From: Paenibacillus harenae
GTDB taxonomy: Bacteria > Bacillota > Bacilli > Paenibacillales > Paenibacillaceae
Reading direction: 5' to 3'
Assembly (NCBI RefSeq): GCF_030812415.1
Contig: NZ_JAUSST010000005.1
Coordinates: forward strand, 62,001-126,000
DNA: 64,000 bases
The notes under the pieces were generated by a model that did not search any database, was not told the DNA's origin, and saw nothing but the letters and a program-made list of their open reading frames with translations. Of the stretch, positions 18,287 through 25,691 are shown in pieces. How positions within the stretch are numbered: the first letter of the stretch is position 1; every line of letters starts with the position of its first letter. The position numbers were made by a program, and so were the translations under genes.

Positions 18287-19063
18287 ATGAGTAAAATCAA
18301 AAAAATTCTTATCGCCGTTTCCTCCCTTCTGCTGGTATTTTCTCTCGTTACTGTTGCGAGAACTCTCTTGCAGGATTATGATGAGCAACAGAAAATCGAA
18401 GAGTTGGCCAAAGTATGGGAGGAAGAGTCGCACAAAGGCGTAGGGGAGGCACTGTCCTCCCCTACGATCACGAATGCGCATGAGCCGGTCATGCTTCCCG
18501 AATTTCGAGAGCTATACGAGAGAAACCCGGACATCGTCGGTTGGCTGAAGATTGACGGTACCCGAATTGAGTACCCGATTATGCTGAACCTGCAGGATGC
18601 GGAGTACTATCTCAATCATGATTTCGATAAAAAGAAAAGCAAAAGCGGTCTCCCCTTTTTGGACGCGCATAGCCGGATCAACGGTTCGGACATTTTGTTG
18701 ATTCACGGGCATCACATGAAAAGCGGCACGATGTTTGCAGATTTGTTGGAGTATAAAAAAGAAAGCTTTTATAAGGAGCATGCTACGTTCCGGTTCAGCA
18801 CGCTTTACGAAAAGGAAGAGTATGAGATTGTTGCCGTCATTCTGTCAAAGGTTTATCGCAAATCGGACGACGTGTTTAAATATTACCAGATTGAGAAGGC
18901 AAGTACGCCCGCCGAGTTCGATTCGTATGTTCAGAACATCAAAAAACTCGCGCTTTACGACACGGGAGTGACAGCCCGGTATGGCGACAAGCTTATTGTA
19001 CTGTCTACGTGCGAATACTCGACCGAAAACGGACGGTTAGCGGTGGTCGCCCGAAAAACGTAA
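18287..19063 (+). CDS. srtB: Class B sortase
   Basis: 258 residues. N-terminal membrane anchor (about 5-25), then a sortase domain with the catalytic His in LIHGHHMKSG, Cys242 in VLSTCEY and the Arg of GRLAVVARK near the end. The TLSTC-like motif and the N-terminal helical addition (YERNPDIVGWLKIDGT) are class B marks. It starts 18 bases behind the giant surface protein with an AAGGCGG ribosome site, so it probably anchors that protein through its VPKTG motif. Class B enzymes often prefer NPQTN-like signals, so this pairing is worth testing. Confidence 0.93.
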   Translation: MSKIKKILIAVSSLLLVFSLVTVARTLLQDYDEQQKIEELAKVWEEESHKGVGEALSSPTITNAHEPVMLPEFRELYERNPDIVGWLKIDGTRIEYPIMLNLQDAEYYLNHDFDKKKSKSGLPFLDAHSRINGSDILLIHGHHMKSGTMFADLLEYKKESFYKEHATFRFSTLYEKEEYEIVAVILSKVYRKSDDVFKYYQIEKASTPAEFDSYVQNIKKLALYDTGVTARYGDKLIVLSTCEYSTENGRLAVVARKT

Positions 19064-19099
19064 ATGACGATGATGAAACACGGAGTCTAGTTGCTTCAT

Positions 19100-19132
19100 A
19101 TCGCGTTCTCCCTTGGAGGACGCGATTTTTTT
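19100..19132 (+). terminator. Terminator after the adhesin-sortase operon
   Basis: Stem ATCGCGTTC / GGACGCGAT (one G-T pair) with a loop of about 10 bases, followed by TTTTTTT. Confidence 0.85.
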
Positions 19133-19151
19133 GAATAGGTTACCTTTTGAC

Positions 19152-19178
19152 GCAACTTATTTGTGCACAAATAGTTGC
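19152..19178 (+). promoter_or_regulatory. 27-bp near-perfect palindrome (operator candidate)
   Basis: GCAACTTATTTG-TGCA-CAAATAGTTGC is self-complementary but for one central-arm base shift. It lies 50 bases upstream of the AraC-type regulator start and overlaps a TTGACG box, so it may be an autoregulatory operator. Confidence 0.55.
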
Positions 19179-19227
19179 GATGCGAAGTTGCTTATATTTT
19201 ATACTTTGGTCGAGAAGAGGGGATTAG

Positions 19228-20124
19228 ATGGATTGGCTTGAGCGGATGAACCGGGCGATGGACTATATCGAATTGAACTTGGCTGGGGAGATTGAACTGA
19301 GTGAAGTTGCACGTAGAGCTTGCTGTTCATCTCATCAGTTTCAGAGGATGTTCTCCTTCATTACCAATGTAACGCTGGCGGAGTATATTCGACGCCGAAA
19401 GCTTACCCTTGCCGCACTTGAATTGCAGAACAGCGAGTCGGCGAGAGTGATCGATATTGCCATGAAATACGGCTACGAATCCCCGGTTTCTTTCGCGCGA
19501 GCTTTTCAATCGCTTCATGGGGTCACGCCGGCAATGGCTCGCCAAGTCGGAATTGCTCTTAAAGCCTATCCACGACTCTCCTTCCTGATTACGATCAAAG
19601 GAGTCGATGCGATGAATTACCGCATTGAAACGAAGGAATCATTCGAGGTATTCGGCATGGAACGAGTTTTTCGTAGCGATGAAGGCGGTGATGGATCGGA
19701 CACGCCGGCACAATTCTGGCAACAATGCCATGCCAATGGCGAAGTAGAGAGACTTGCTGCCAATGCTGGCGACTTGCCCCGTTTTGTGAGCCCTGATTCA
19801 TACAAGGTGCATGGAATTTGCAGTTACAAAGATACGGAAAATGATACTTTCCCGTATATGCTGTGTGCCTTTAAGAGCGAAACGAGTAACACGAACGGAT
19901 ATTCTACTGTAAGAATCCCTGCACAAACATGGGTAATCTTTCCTTCTGGACCAATTGCTTGGGATGCGTTCGGTGGAACCATTGAGACGTTGTACCGACG
20001 ATTTTATACGGAATGGCTCCCAACGTCGGGCTATGAGCAGGTAAATGGAATGGAAATGGAAGTTTACGGCGAAATAGCAGGGCTTCATTCCGTTGAACTA
20101 TGGTTCCCCGTAAGGAAAATCTAA
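19228..20124 (+). CDS. AraC-family regulator with GyrI-like ligand-binding domain
   Basis: 298 residues. Two HTH motifs at the N-terminus (about 5-105: the second is DIAMKYGYESPVSFARAFQ followed by HGVTPA). The GyrI/BmrR-like small-molecule domain (about 125-298) has the MNYRIETKESFEVFGM opening strand and a KEN-like ELWFPVRK end. This is the Rob/SoxS-like design used to sense drugs or hydrophobic compounds. The ribosome site is GAGGGGA. It is followed after 26 bases by a RidA-like gene, so the two form an operon. Confidence 0.92.
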   Translation: MDWLERMNRAMDYIELNLAGEIELSEVARRACCSSHQFQRMFSFITNVTLAEYIRRRKLTLAALELQNSESARVIDIAMKYGYESPVSFARAFQSLHGVTPAMARQVGIALKAYPRLSFLITIKGVDAMNYRIETKESFEVFGMERVFRSDEGGDGSDTPAQFWQQCHANGEVERLAANAGDLPRFVSPDSYKVHGICSYKDTENDTFPYMLCAFKSETSNTNGYSTVRIPAQTWVIFPSGPIAWDAFGGTIETLYRRFYTEWLPTSGYEQVNGMEMEVYGEIAGLHSVELWFPVRKI

Positions 20125-20150
20125 AGCACGTTAACGATAAGGGAGATGGA

Positions 20151-20534
20151 ATGATGCTGAGAAAATTCAACCCCCCAGGAATGGTTTCTTCGAACATTTA
20201 TCACCATGGAGTTGAGGTTACGTCTTTCCAGCGTATGCTGTTCGTCTCAGGCCAAGTAGGTGTAGGTCCGGATGGAATTCCCGGCAAGGATATTCAGCAA
20301 CAAACGGAGTTGGCGATCGGCAATTTATACAAAGTCCTAGCCGGCGCGGATATGGATGCAATCGATATCGTAAAATCCACAATCTATTTAACGGATGAAA
20401 ATCTGCTCGGTGCCTTCATGGAGGCTGGCGCTGGGTTCTTGCCTACCCCTCCCCCGGCGACGACGTTAGTTATTGTCAAAGCTTTGGCTTCGCCGGATTT
20501 GCTCATCGAGATCGAAGCCATCGCGGCGAAGTGA
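20151..20534 (+). CDS. RidA/YjgF-family protein
   Basis: 127 residues of the RidA fold: FVSGQVGVGPDG strand, ELAIGNLYKVLAGADM helix, STIYLTDENLLGAF and a final ATTLVIVKALASPDLLIEIEAIA. The P-A-T-T-L version in place of the PARxxV catalytic Arg segment suggests that imine deaminase activity may be lost or changed. ATG 20151 and ATG 20154 are both possible behind AAGGGAGA. Second RidA-type gene in the window, only distantly like the one at 5649. Confidence 0.85.
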   Translation: MMLRKFNPPGMVSSNIYHHGVEVTSFQRMLFVSGQVGVGPDGIPGKDIQQQTELAIGNLYKVLAGADMDAIDIVKSTIYLTDENLLGAFMEAGAGFLPTPPPATTLVIVKALASPDLLIEIEAIAAK

Positions 20535-20589
20535 TGTTCTGCTACTCCTTTTATGTCCAGGTAACGGGGAAGAAAGTGCCGATAGACCC

Positions 20590-20655
20590 GTTAAGCTGAA
20601 CCGTATCATAAGCGAGGCGAAATTTTTAGCCTTAACCGCTTGCCGGGCGCGGAAA
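20590..20655 (+). repeat. Dispersed intergenic repeat, copy e
   Basis: CTGAACCGTATCATAAGCGA then GGCGAAATTTTTAG and a GC-rich tail (CGCTTGCCGGGCGCGG) resembling the tail of copies b and d. It ends next to a perfect CTCTCCC/GGGAGAG hairpin (20657-20673). Confidence 0.65.
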
Positions 20656-20733
20656 GCTCTCCCGGTGGGAGAGTGGGCTTGAGGGTATAAAGTCTTGAAA
20701 TACAGTTTGATATCGATCAGATGCGTTAATATA

Positions 20734-20777
20734 AAAGGCATGGAACACCTTTGAGTAGGGGTTTCATGCCTTTCCTT
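20734..20777. terminator. Bidirectional terminator between RidA and PadR genes
   Basis: 9-bp stem AAAGGCATG / CATGCCTTT with partly paired inner arms and T-rich end on the plus strand, A-rich start for the minus strand. It serves the convergent genes. Confidence 0.75.
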
Positions 20778-20821
20778 TTAAGTTTAAACGTTCCTTTGGA
20801 TTTGTTGCGCTTCCAAATCGT

Positions 20822-21442
20822 CTAGTCGCCGTGGGATGGTTGCTTGTCATTTACGCTCCAGATTAAGCGGTCTTCCTTCCGCTCCGATATGACCTCATTC
20901 TCAATATCCTTCTTTAACTGCCCAAGCCAATTCTGTTCGGCTTCGAGTAAAGCCAGGGAATATTCTTGTTCGATAACAAAAAGTCGGTCGATTCCCATTG
21001 TTAGAGCAGCTTCCATTGAAGAACGGGTGTCCTGAATTTGCTTGGAAAGCGTTTCGGTCCGTTCCTTCAAAAGGTCAAGTGTGTTCTGGGGCGTCAAATG
21101 AGCTATAAAAGAAAGCCCTGCCGCAAATTGAGGATATTCTTTCACGGGTGTTCGCAATAAGGAACGCAACCAATCGAAAAACTCCTCCTTTCCTGCAACT
21201 GTAGGTTCATAGATCGTCCGCTCGGGATGCTTTCCCTCTCGATTCGTTCCTATCGGCTGAATCAGATTGTTCTTCAATAAAGTTTCGATAACGGCGTAAA
21301 GCGAACCCGTGTTCAATTTGATGCTGTCGGAAATACCTCGTTGACGCATCGTAACCCCGATTTCATAAGGATGCATGGGTCGTTCATGCAGCAGGGATAA
21401 GATGGCCAGAGCCAGCAGATTACTCCGTTTTGGTTTGGGCAT
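20822..21442 (-). CDS. PadR-family transcriptional regulator
   Basis: 206 residues. N-terminal PadR winged helix (about 8-85: LAILSLLHERPMHPYEI, then LYAVIETLLKNNLI and a YEPTVAGKEEF wing) and a long C-terminal helical dimerisation domain (Vir_act_alpha_C type) with coiled-coil character. It is divergent from the FAD monooxygenase gene, which it probably represses. A large dyad lies in the shared promoter. PadR proteins commonly respond to phenolics or other aromatic or antibiotic ligands. Confidence 0.92.
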   Translation of the reverse strand: MPKPKRSNLLALAILSLLHERPMHPYEIGVTMRQRGISDSIKLNTGSLYAVIETLLKNNLIQPIGTNREGKHPERTIYEPTVAGKEEFFDWLRSLLRTPVKEYPQFAAGLSFIAHLTPQNTLDLLKERTETLSKQIQDTRSSMEAALTMGIDRLFVIEQEYSLALLEAEQNWLGQLKKDIENEVISERKEDRLIWSVNDKQPSHGD

Positions 21443-21529
21443 GCTACTCCAGCTCCTTTCTGACTAATAACAGTGCTGTTAAATAGACTCCATCAAGTAT
21501 AGCCCATTTTGATTATTTTGAGAAATAGT

Positions 21530-21579
21530 AGTTGACTTCGTTTAGTTTAAACAATATAGTCTAAATAAACTAGTCAACT
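21530..21579. promoter_or_regulatory. Operator-like dyad between padR and monooxygenase genes
   Basis: Two arms, AGTTGACTTCGTTTAGTTT (plus AAAC) and the reverse complement of GTCTAAATAAACTAGTCAACT, agree at most positions (outermost AGTTGAC/GTCAACT exact). The left arm contains a TTGACT -35 candidate, so binding would block the monooxygenase promoter. Confidence 0.6.
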
Positions 21580-21605
21580 GAAAATATTCGAAAGGAAGAT
21601 GACAT

Positions 21606-22814
21606 ATGGAAAATGCAAGCAATCGGCCTAATAAAGCATTGATTATTGGCTGTGGGATCGCGGGACCCGCTACGGCACTTTTTCTCAAGAGGGCGGGGAT
21701 CGACTCCGTTATCTACGAAGCGGACGAACAAATTGATGATTATGCCGGATTGTTCCTCAATTTGGCGCGTAACGGACTACAAGTTCTGAAGGAATTGGGA
21801 TTAGACGAACAAATCCGACAGGAGGGCATTGAGCTGCATACGATGAAGATGCTTAACGGGAAGGGCAAGCTACTCGGTCATGTAGGCCAAACGTCGGGAG
21901 AACCCCAGGGCTACACGATTAAGAGGGGGATTCTGCACAAGGTGCTGCGCGAGGAAGCGCTGCGGCAAGGAATATCGATCGAATATGGCAAGAAGCTGAA
22001 GGGCATCGAAAGGAATGAGCCTGATCGCGTTAAGGTTTCTTTCGAGGATGGAACAGTTGTATCAGGGGATATGCTGATTGGTTGTGACGGTATTCATTCC
22101 CGTGTGCGGAGGATTGTCATGCCGAGTGCACCTGCCCCCTCTTACACAGGCTTAATAAGCTTCGGAGGGTTTCTGCACAGTAATACGATTCCTTATGAAC
22201 GCGGTATTCAGACTATGGTCTTCGGAAAACGCGCGTTTTTCGGTTATTTGGTCAGGAACTCTAAAGAGGTATACTGGTTCGGTAATATGAACTATCCCGG
22301 ACAGCCGTCTCGGCGGGAGCTGCAGAGCATCCCCCAAGCGGAGTGGCTCAGAACAATAAATGGACTATACGCCAATGATATCGCGCCGCTCCCGGAAATC
22401 GTGCGTTCGACAAAGGAAGAGATCGGTGTATTCCCGATCTACGATATGCCGCCGATACCCGTTTGGCATGATAAGTCCGTTGTTTTGCTTGGGGACGCCG
22501 TCCATGCAACATCGCCCAACGCTGGACAGGGCGTGTCGTTAGCGCTTGAGGACGCAATCGTGCTGGCTAGATGCATTCGGGACATCCCGGATGTGCAGCT
22601 GGCATTCTCCGAGTTTCAGAAATTTCGCCGCGACAGGGTGGAACGGATTGTGCAGTATTCCAGGAGGATCGGACAACGCAAACATGCGACCAACCCGGTG
22701 CAGGTATTTTTCCGCGATTTGATGCTGCCGTTGTTCCTGAAATCGGCAAATAAGGACTCACATGGATGGATGTACGATTATAAAGTCGATTGGAGTGAGA
22801 AGGCTGCGCTATGA
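21606..22814 (+). CDS. FAD-dependent monooxygenase (aromatic hydroxylase family)
   Basis: 402 residues. N-terminal dinucleotide fold with GCGIAGPATA (residues about 12-21) and an acidic strand end (YEAD). Also visible are the DG motif GCDGIHSRVR and the second FAD motif LLGDAVHATSPNAGQG. These define the p-hydroxybenzoate hydroxylase-like group, which includes TetX-type antibiotic-modifying and polyketide-tailoring enzymes; the substrate is not readable. Ribosome site AAAGGAAG. The stop overlaps the next start by ATGA. Expression is likely controlled by the divergent PadR protein. Confidence 0.93.
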   Translation: MENASNRPNKALIIGCGIAGPATALFLKRAGIDSVIYEADEQIDDYAGLFLNLARNGLQVLKELGLDEQIRQEGIELHTMKMLNGKGKLLGHVGQTSGEPQGYTIKRGILHKVLREEALRQGISIEYGKKLKGIERNEPDRVKVSFEDGTVVSGDMLIGCDGIHSRVRRIVMPSAPAPSYTGLISFGGFLHSNTIPYERGIQTMVFGKRAFFGYLVRNSKEVYWFGNMNYPGQPSRRELQSIPQAEWLRTINGLYANDIAPLPEIVRSTKEEIGVFPIYDMPPIPVWHDKSVVLLGDAVHATSPNAGQGVSLALEDAIVLARCIRDIPDVQLAFSEFQKFRRDRVERIVQYSRRIGQRKHATNPVQVFFRDLMLPLFLKSANKDSHGWMYDYKVDWSEKAAL

Positions 22815-23305
22815 AAAATAATATGGCATTTTTGACATTGTTTATCACCGTCATGCTGTTTGGTGTGCTGAATGGAGGAGGCTTATTCGAGGAAATCGTG
22901 GTTACTCCTGTTTGGAGCGCATCACCACCCACATCTTTTGCTTTAATTCAAGAACCAAACGGCCTCTCCTTAACCAGTTTTTGGATTCCTTTTCATATCG
23001 CTGCCAATATTTTTCTCGTTATTGCATTGGTACTCAATTGGCAGAATCGAATAAGGAGAAATTACCTTTTGACTGTATTGGCAATTTATCTGGTTATACG
23101 GGTAGCAACTTTTGCTTATTTTGCTCCTGAGATTATCGCATTTGAGAACACGCCTGCACAAGGGCTTTATTCTCCGGAACTTGAAGCTCGTGCTGAACTA
23201 TGGACCATCCGCAGCTGGTTCCGAACGATTGGTGAAATCGGAATTAATATTCTGCTTATACTAGCCATCATTCAACCAGGAAAAGGAGATAAGCATGTGA
23301 CATAA
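22811..23305 (+). CDS. Four-helix membrane protein of unknown function
   Basis: 164 residues with four hydrophobic segments (about 5-25, 55-78, 85-105, 135-155) and a polar loop between helices 3 and 4. It resembles small DUF1772-like membrane proteins in size, but I cannot assign it safely. It is coupled to the monooxygenase by a 4-base overlap, so it may be part of the same resistance or modification function. Confidence 0.75.
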   Translation: MKNNMAFLTLFITVMLFGVLNGGGLFEEIVVTPVWSASPPTSFALIQEPNGLSLTSFWIPFHIAANIFLVIALVLNWQNRIRRNYLLTVLAIYLVIRVATFAYFAPEIIAFENTPAQGLYSPELEARAELWTIRSWFRTIGEIGINILLILAIIQPGKGDKHVT

Positions 23306-23391
23306 AAAGAACAACTAGAATATATAAAAGCCCAGCCCAGCTAATTGTTCAGCGATTGTAAACGGAATAACTGTTTCAGCCATTCGAAGAG

Positions 23392-23409
23392 GGTACCCAA
23401 TTGGGTACC
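23392..23409. repeat. Perfect 18-bp palindrome
   Basis: GGTACCCAATTGGGTACC, extended by AAG/CTT-like flanks, about 90 bases behind the membrane protein gene. It is either a terminator hairpin without a good T-tract or a protein-binding site. Confidence 0.6.
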
Positions 23410-23428
23410 TTCTAATTTCGCTATAGCG

Positions 23429-23468
23429 ATGATACGCAGAACCGTATCATAAGTAAGACGGTCAGCCC
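23429..23468 (+). repeat. Dispersed intergenic repeat, copy f
   Basis: ATGATACGCAGAACCGTATC then ATAAGTAAGACGGTC: the core hairpin GATACG/CGTATC is intact, the downstream part is degraded. Confidence 0.65.
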
Positions 23469-23532
23469 GGCTTCCTGGCCTTTCAACTTCTATAAGAGTG
23501 GTAACGCTTGGGAAATATTAATCATGATGCAC

Positions 23533-23590
23533 TTGACATTACTACGAAGTCGTAATAAAGTAAAACTAGAAATACTACGAATTCGTACTA
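23533..23590 (+). promoter_or_regulatory. Promoter -35 with two identical-type palindromic operators
   Basis: A TTGACA box (23533-23538) is followed by two copies of TACTACGAA-(G/T)TCGTA-(A/C)TA at 23540-23557 and 23573-23590, 33 bp apart centre to centre (three helical turns). Two phased palindromes suggest cooperative repressor binding (TetR/PadR-like). The repressor gene is not adjacent. Confidence 0.65.
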
Positions 23591-23665
23591 AAAAGATCTG
23601 CCCGTAAAATAAAATCTCGAATGAGTGTACGGATTCGGGTGTGGGAAAGGAAGGTGAAGACCAGT

Positions 23666-24028
23666 ATGGTAGTACGTAAGAGCAAGCGACAAGTTGGCCT
23701 GCTGCTCATGCTGACGGGGCTGCTTCATACAGCAGTCGGGTTGATTATTTACATGAAGCACATCTTACCAGTCATCTCCGAAGGTGTATGGAATACTGTA
23801 CAAGAAGGCCAATGGGAACGATTAACCGGGTTCTGGTTTATGATGTTCGGCTTTCTGCTGATATTACTTGGATATATAACGGATTGGCTGATGAAAAAGA
23901 TGGGAATCTCCCCACCCGCTGCTTTTGGATGGCTGCTGCTAGCGATTTGCCTGTTCGGCGCTGTTGCCATGCCAGTTTCCGGGTTCTGGCTGTGTTTGCC
24001 GCAGGCTTGGATCCTCATGCGTAAGTGA
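23666..24028 (+). CDS. DUF6463-like small membrane protein
   Basis: 120 residues with four membrane helices (GLLLMLTGLLHTAVGLIIY, FWFMMFGFLLILLGYI, AFGWLLLAICLFGAVAM and a C-terminal FWLCLPQAWIL). The MLTGLLHTAVG opening and the P-x-SGFWL ending are features I associate with DUF6463; function unknown. The frame opens at 23621, but AAGGAAGGTG precedes the ATG at 23666. It stands alone behind the double operator and is closed by a strong terminator. Confidence 0.75.
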   Translation: MVVRKSKRQVGLLLMLTGLLHTAVGLIIYMKHILPVISEGVWNTVQEGQWERLTGFWFMMFGFLLILLGYITDWLMKKMGISPPAAFGWLLLAICLFGAVAMPVSGFWLCLPQAWILMRK

Positions 24029-24080
24029 AATCCGATCTTGCCGTCATAGACGTTACGGAGCGACGGCTCCATCGCCCCGG

Positions 24081-24123
24081 CACGCCATCCTGCACCGATC
24101 TTCGGGGCAGGATGGCGTGTTTT
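24081..24123 (+). terminator. Strong terminator after the DUF6463-like gene
   Basis: Perfect 12-bp stem CACGCCATCCTG / CAGGATGGCGTG followed by TTTT. Confidence 0.88.
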
Positions 24124-24195
24124 AGCTCGCAAGCGCAAAGGACGGCCTTAGAGTAACGGGGCTGTCCATTTTTATTAGTATTTTCAATATAATAC

Positions 24196-24226
24196 TTGAC
24201 CTTAGGTCAGACCTAAGGTGTATCGT
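24196..24226 (+). promoter_or_regulatory. MerR-type promoter with 19-bp spacer and perfect dyad
   Basis: TTGACC (-35) and TATCGT (-10) are separated by 19 bp. The spacer holds a perfect 9-3-9 dyad ACCTTAGGT-CAG-ACCTAAGGT. The overlong spacer with a central dyad is the signature of MerR-activated promoters. The gene directly downstream encodes a MerR protein, so autoregulation is likely. Confidence 0.85.
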
Positions 24227-24263
24227 TGAGGTATTCCAAGCCTCATCCGTGGGAGTGATCGTT

Positions 24264-25052
24264 ATGAAAAGTGAAATTACGATTAGTGAACTAGCTAAGC
24301 TGATGAACGTGTCGGTTCATCAAATTCGTTATTTTGAAGAGAAAGGTGTTCTTCAACCTGCTTACACGGATACAAATCAGTATAGGATGTATAGCATGGA
24401 TCAAATTTACCAGTTAGCTCATATCCTGCTGCTGCGCAAGCTAGAGGTACCTGTTCAGTCCATTAAAGAATGCATGGGTTCCTATTCTACGGATCAACAT
24501 CGACAGCTGCTACATCATTCCTTGCAGGATATCGAAGCGGAGTTGCTACGCCTCAACGAACTTCGGCAGTTCATCCTCAAAGTGTTGCATGAACAACAAA
24601 GCTACAGCTTGCAGCCCAACCAATTCCAAATCAAGAAGCGTGATACCACATTTCTTTCACGGTTTATTAAGCTGGATTCACATACGAGACTCAATGCGGC
24701 GCTACTGGCGGAACAGGCCAAATGCATCCCGAACTTGTTTGAATCGGATATCCATTATTTGTACGATGGTTCGAATACCGTTATTTTATATCTGGAAACG
24801 CAAGCGCCGGGAGATGTTTCTTTACCGGAGGGGGACTACCTTACCATACAGTGCCTTATCCATGAGGAGGAACTTGAACATCGGATTGAACAATTTTTCG
24901 ACTATGCTGTTGCACAATCTGTCCCTCTAATGGGGCCTCTGGTTGTCATTGAAAGATCTTATTTGTCTCTATTGGGTCCCAATAAGCTGCACTATGAGCT
25001 GCAGGCCTTGATCGTGCCATTTGCACATCGTGAAGGGGAGAATCCAATATGA
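24264..25052 (+). CDS. MerR-family transcriptional regulator
   Basis: 262 residues. N-terminal MerR winged helix (about 5-75: ITISELAKLMNVSVHQIRYF and EEKGVLQPAY), a dimerisation helix (about 80-120), then a larger C-terminal effector domain of about 130 residues of the GyrI-like kind. This design is used by multidrug sensors such as BmrR. ATG 24264 is chosen (GGGAGTGAT before it) over GTG 24249. The start of the GNAT gene overlaps its stop, so the regulator, acetyltransferase and hydrolase form one operon behind the 19-bp-spacer promoter. Confidence 0.92.
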   Translation: MKSEITISELAKLMNVSVHQIRYFEEKGVLQPAYTDTNQYRMYSMDQIYQLAHILLLRKLEVPVQSIKECMGSYSTDQHRQLLHHSLQDIEAELLRLNELRQFILKVLHEQQSYSLQPNQFQIKKRDTTFLSRFIKLDSHTRLNAALLAEQAKCIPNLFESDIHYLYDGSNTVILYLETQAPGDVSLPEGDYLTIQCLIHEEELEHRIEQFFDYAVAQSVPLMGPLVVIERSYLSLLGPNKLHYELQALIVPFAHREGENPI

Positions 25053-25684
25053 TGGCAGTGCCGATTACGATAGAGCCAATGCAGTCCCAGTATAATCAAC
25101 AGGTCGGACGATTACTGGCTCAAGCGTTCCGTGGAAAATTTCAAATTCTGACGAACATGAACGAGGACGATCTGGCTCTATTTTTCGACAGGCTGTTGGA
25201 ATGCGTCCCGACTGAACCATCAACTCAAAGAATGGTCGCCCTGCAACAGGGAGAGGTGATCGGAAGCATAGCGATTAAATGGAAACCGGCTATTGACACA
25301 AAAAAAAACAAGCAAAAGCTTCCGTCATGGAGGAATTTTAGCATATTTGGCAGATGGAACCTGATCAAAATGTTGATCGGCTTATATGTGCTAGATCATA
25401 AACCCGAGTCTGGTGAATGTTATATTGCAGACATTGTTGTTCATTCGGACTATCGAAGCAAAGGTGTTGGAAAGCTTCTTTTGCAATGGGCGCAGCGTGT
25501 TGTGGATATGGACCCGAGTTTGGATCGTCTAAGCTTGTACGTCTCTGGTAGCAACCCGCGTGCCAAGCAGCTATACGAGCAATTGTCGTTCCGAACGCAT
25601 TCCGAGGAGAATCGAATAATATCGCATCTGTTATTCAATGAGCCGAAATGGGATTATATGGTCGAGACGAGGGAGGGTCAATAA
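25049..25684 (+). CDS. GNAT-family N-acetyltransferase
   Basis: 211 residues. The acetyl-CoA site is visible as IADIVVHSDYRSKGVGKLLL (motif A, R-S-K-G-V-G) followed by a LSLYVSGSNPRAKQLYEQL segment (motif B). The substrate is unknown. It overlaps the MerR stop (ATGATG at 25049/25052). In an operon with a drug-type MerR regulator it could modify a toxic amine, which is inference. Confidence 0.88.
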   Translation: MMAVPITIEPMQSQYNQQVGRLLAQAFRGKFQILTNMNEDDLALFFDRLLECVPTEPSTQRMVALQQGEVIGSIAIKWKPAIDTKKNKQKLPSWRNFSIFGRWNLIKMLIGLYVLDHKPESGECYIADIVVHSDYRSKGVGKLLLQWAQRVVDMDPSLDRLSLYVSGSNPRAKQLYEQLSFRTHSEENRIISHLLFNEPKWDYMVETREGQ

Positions 25685-25691
25685 AGAAATA

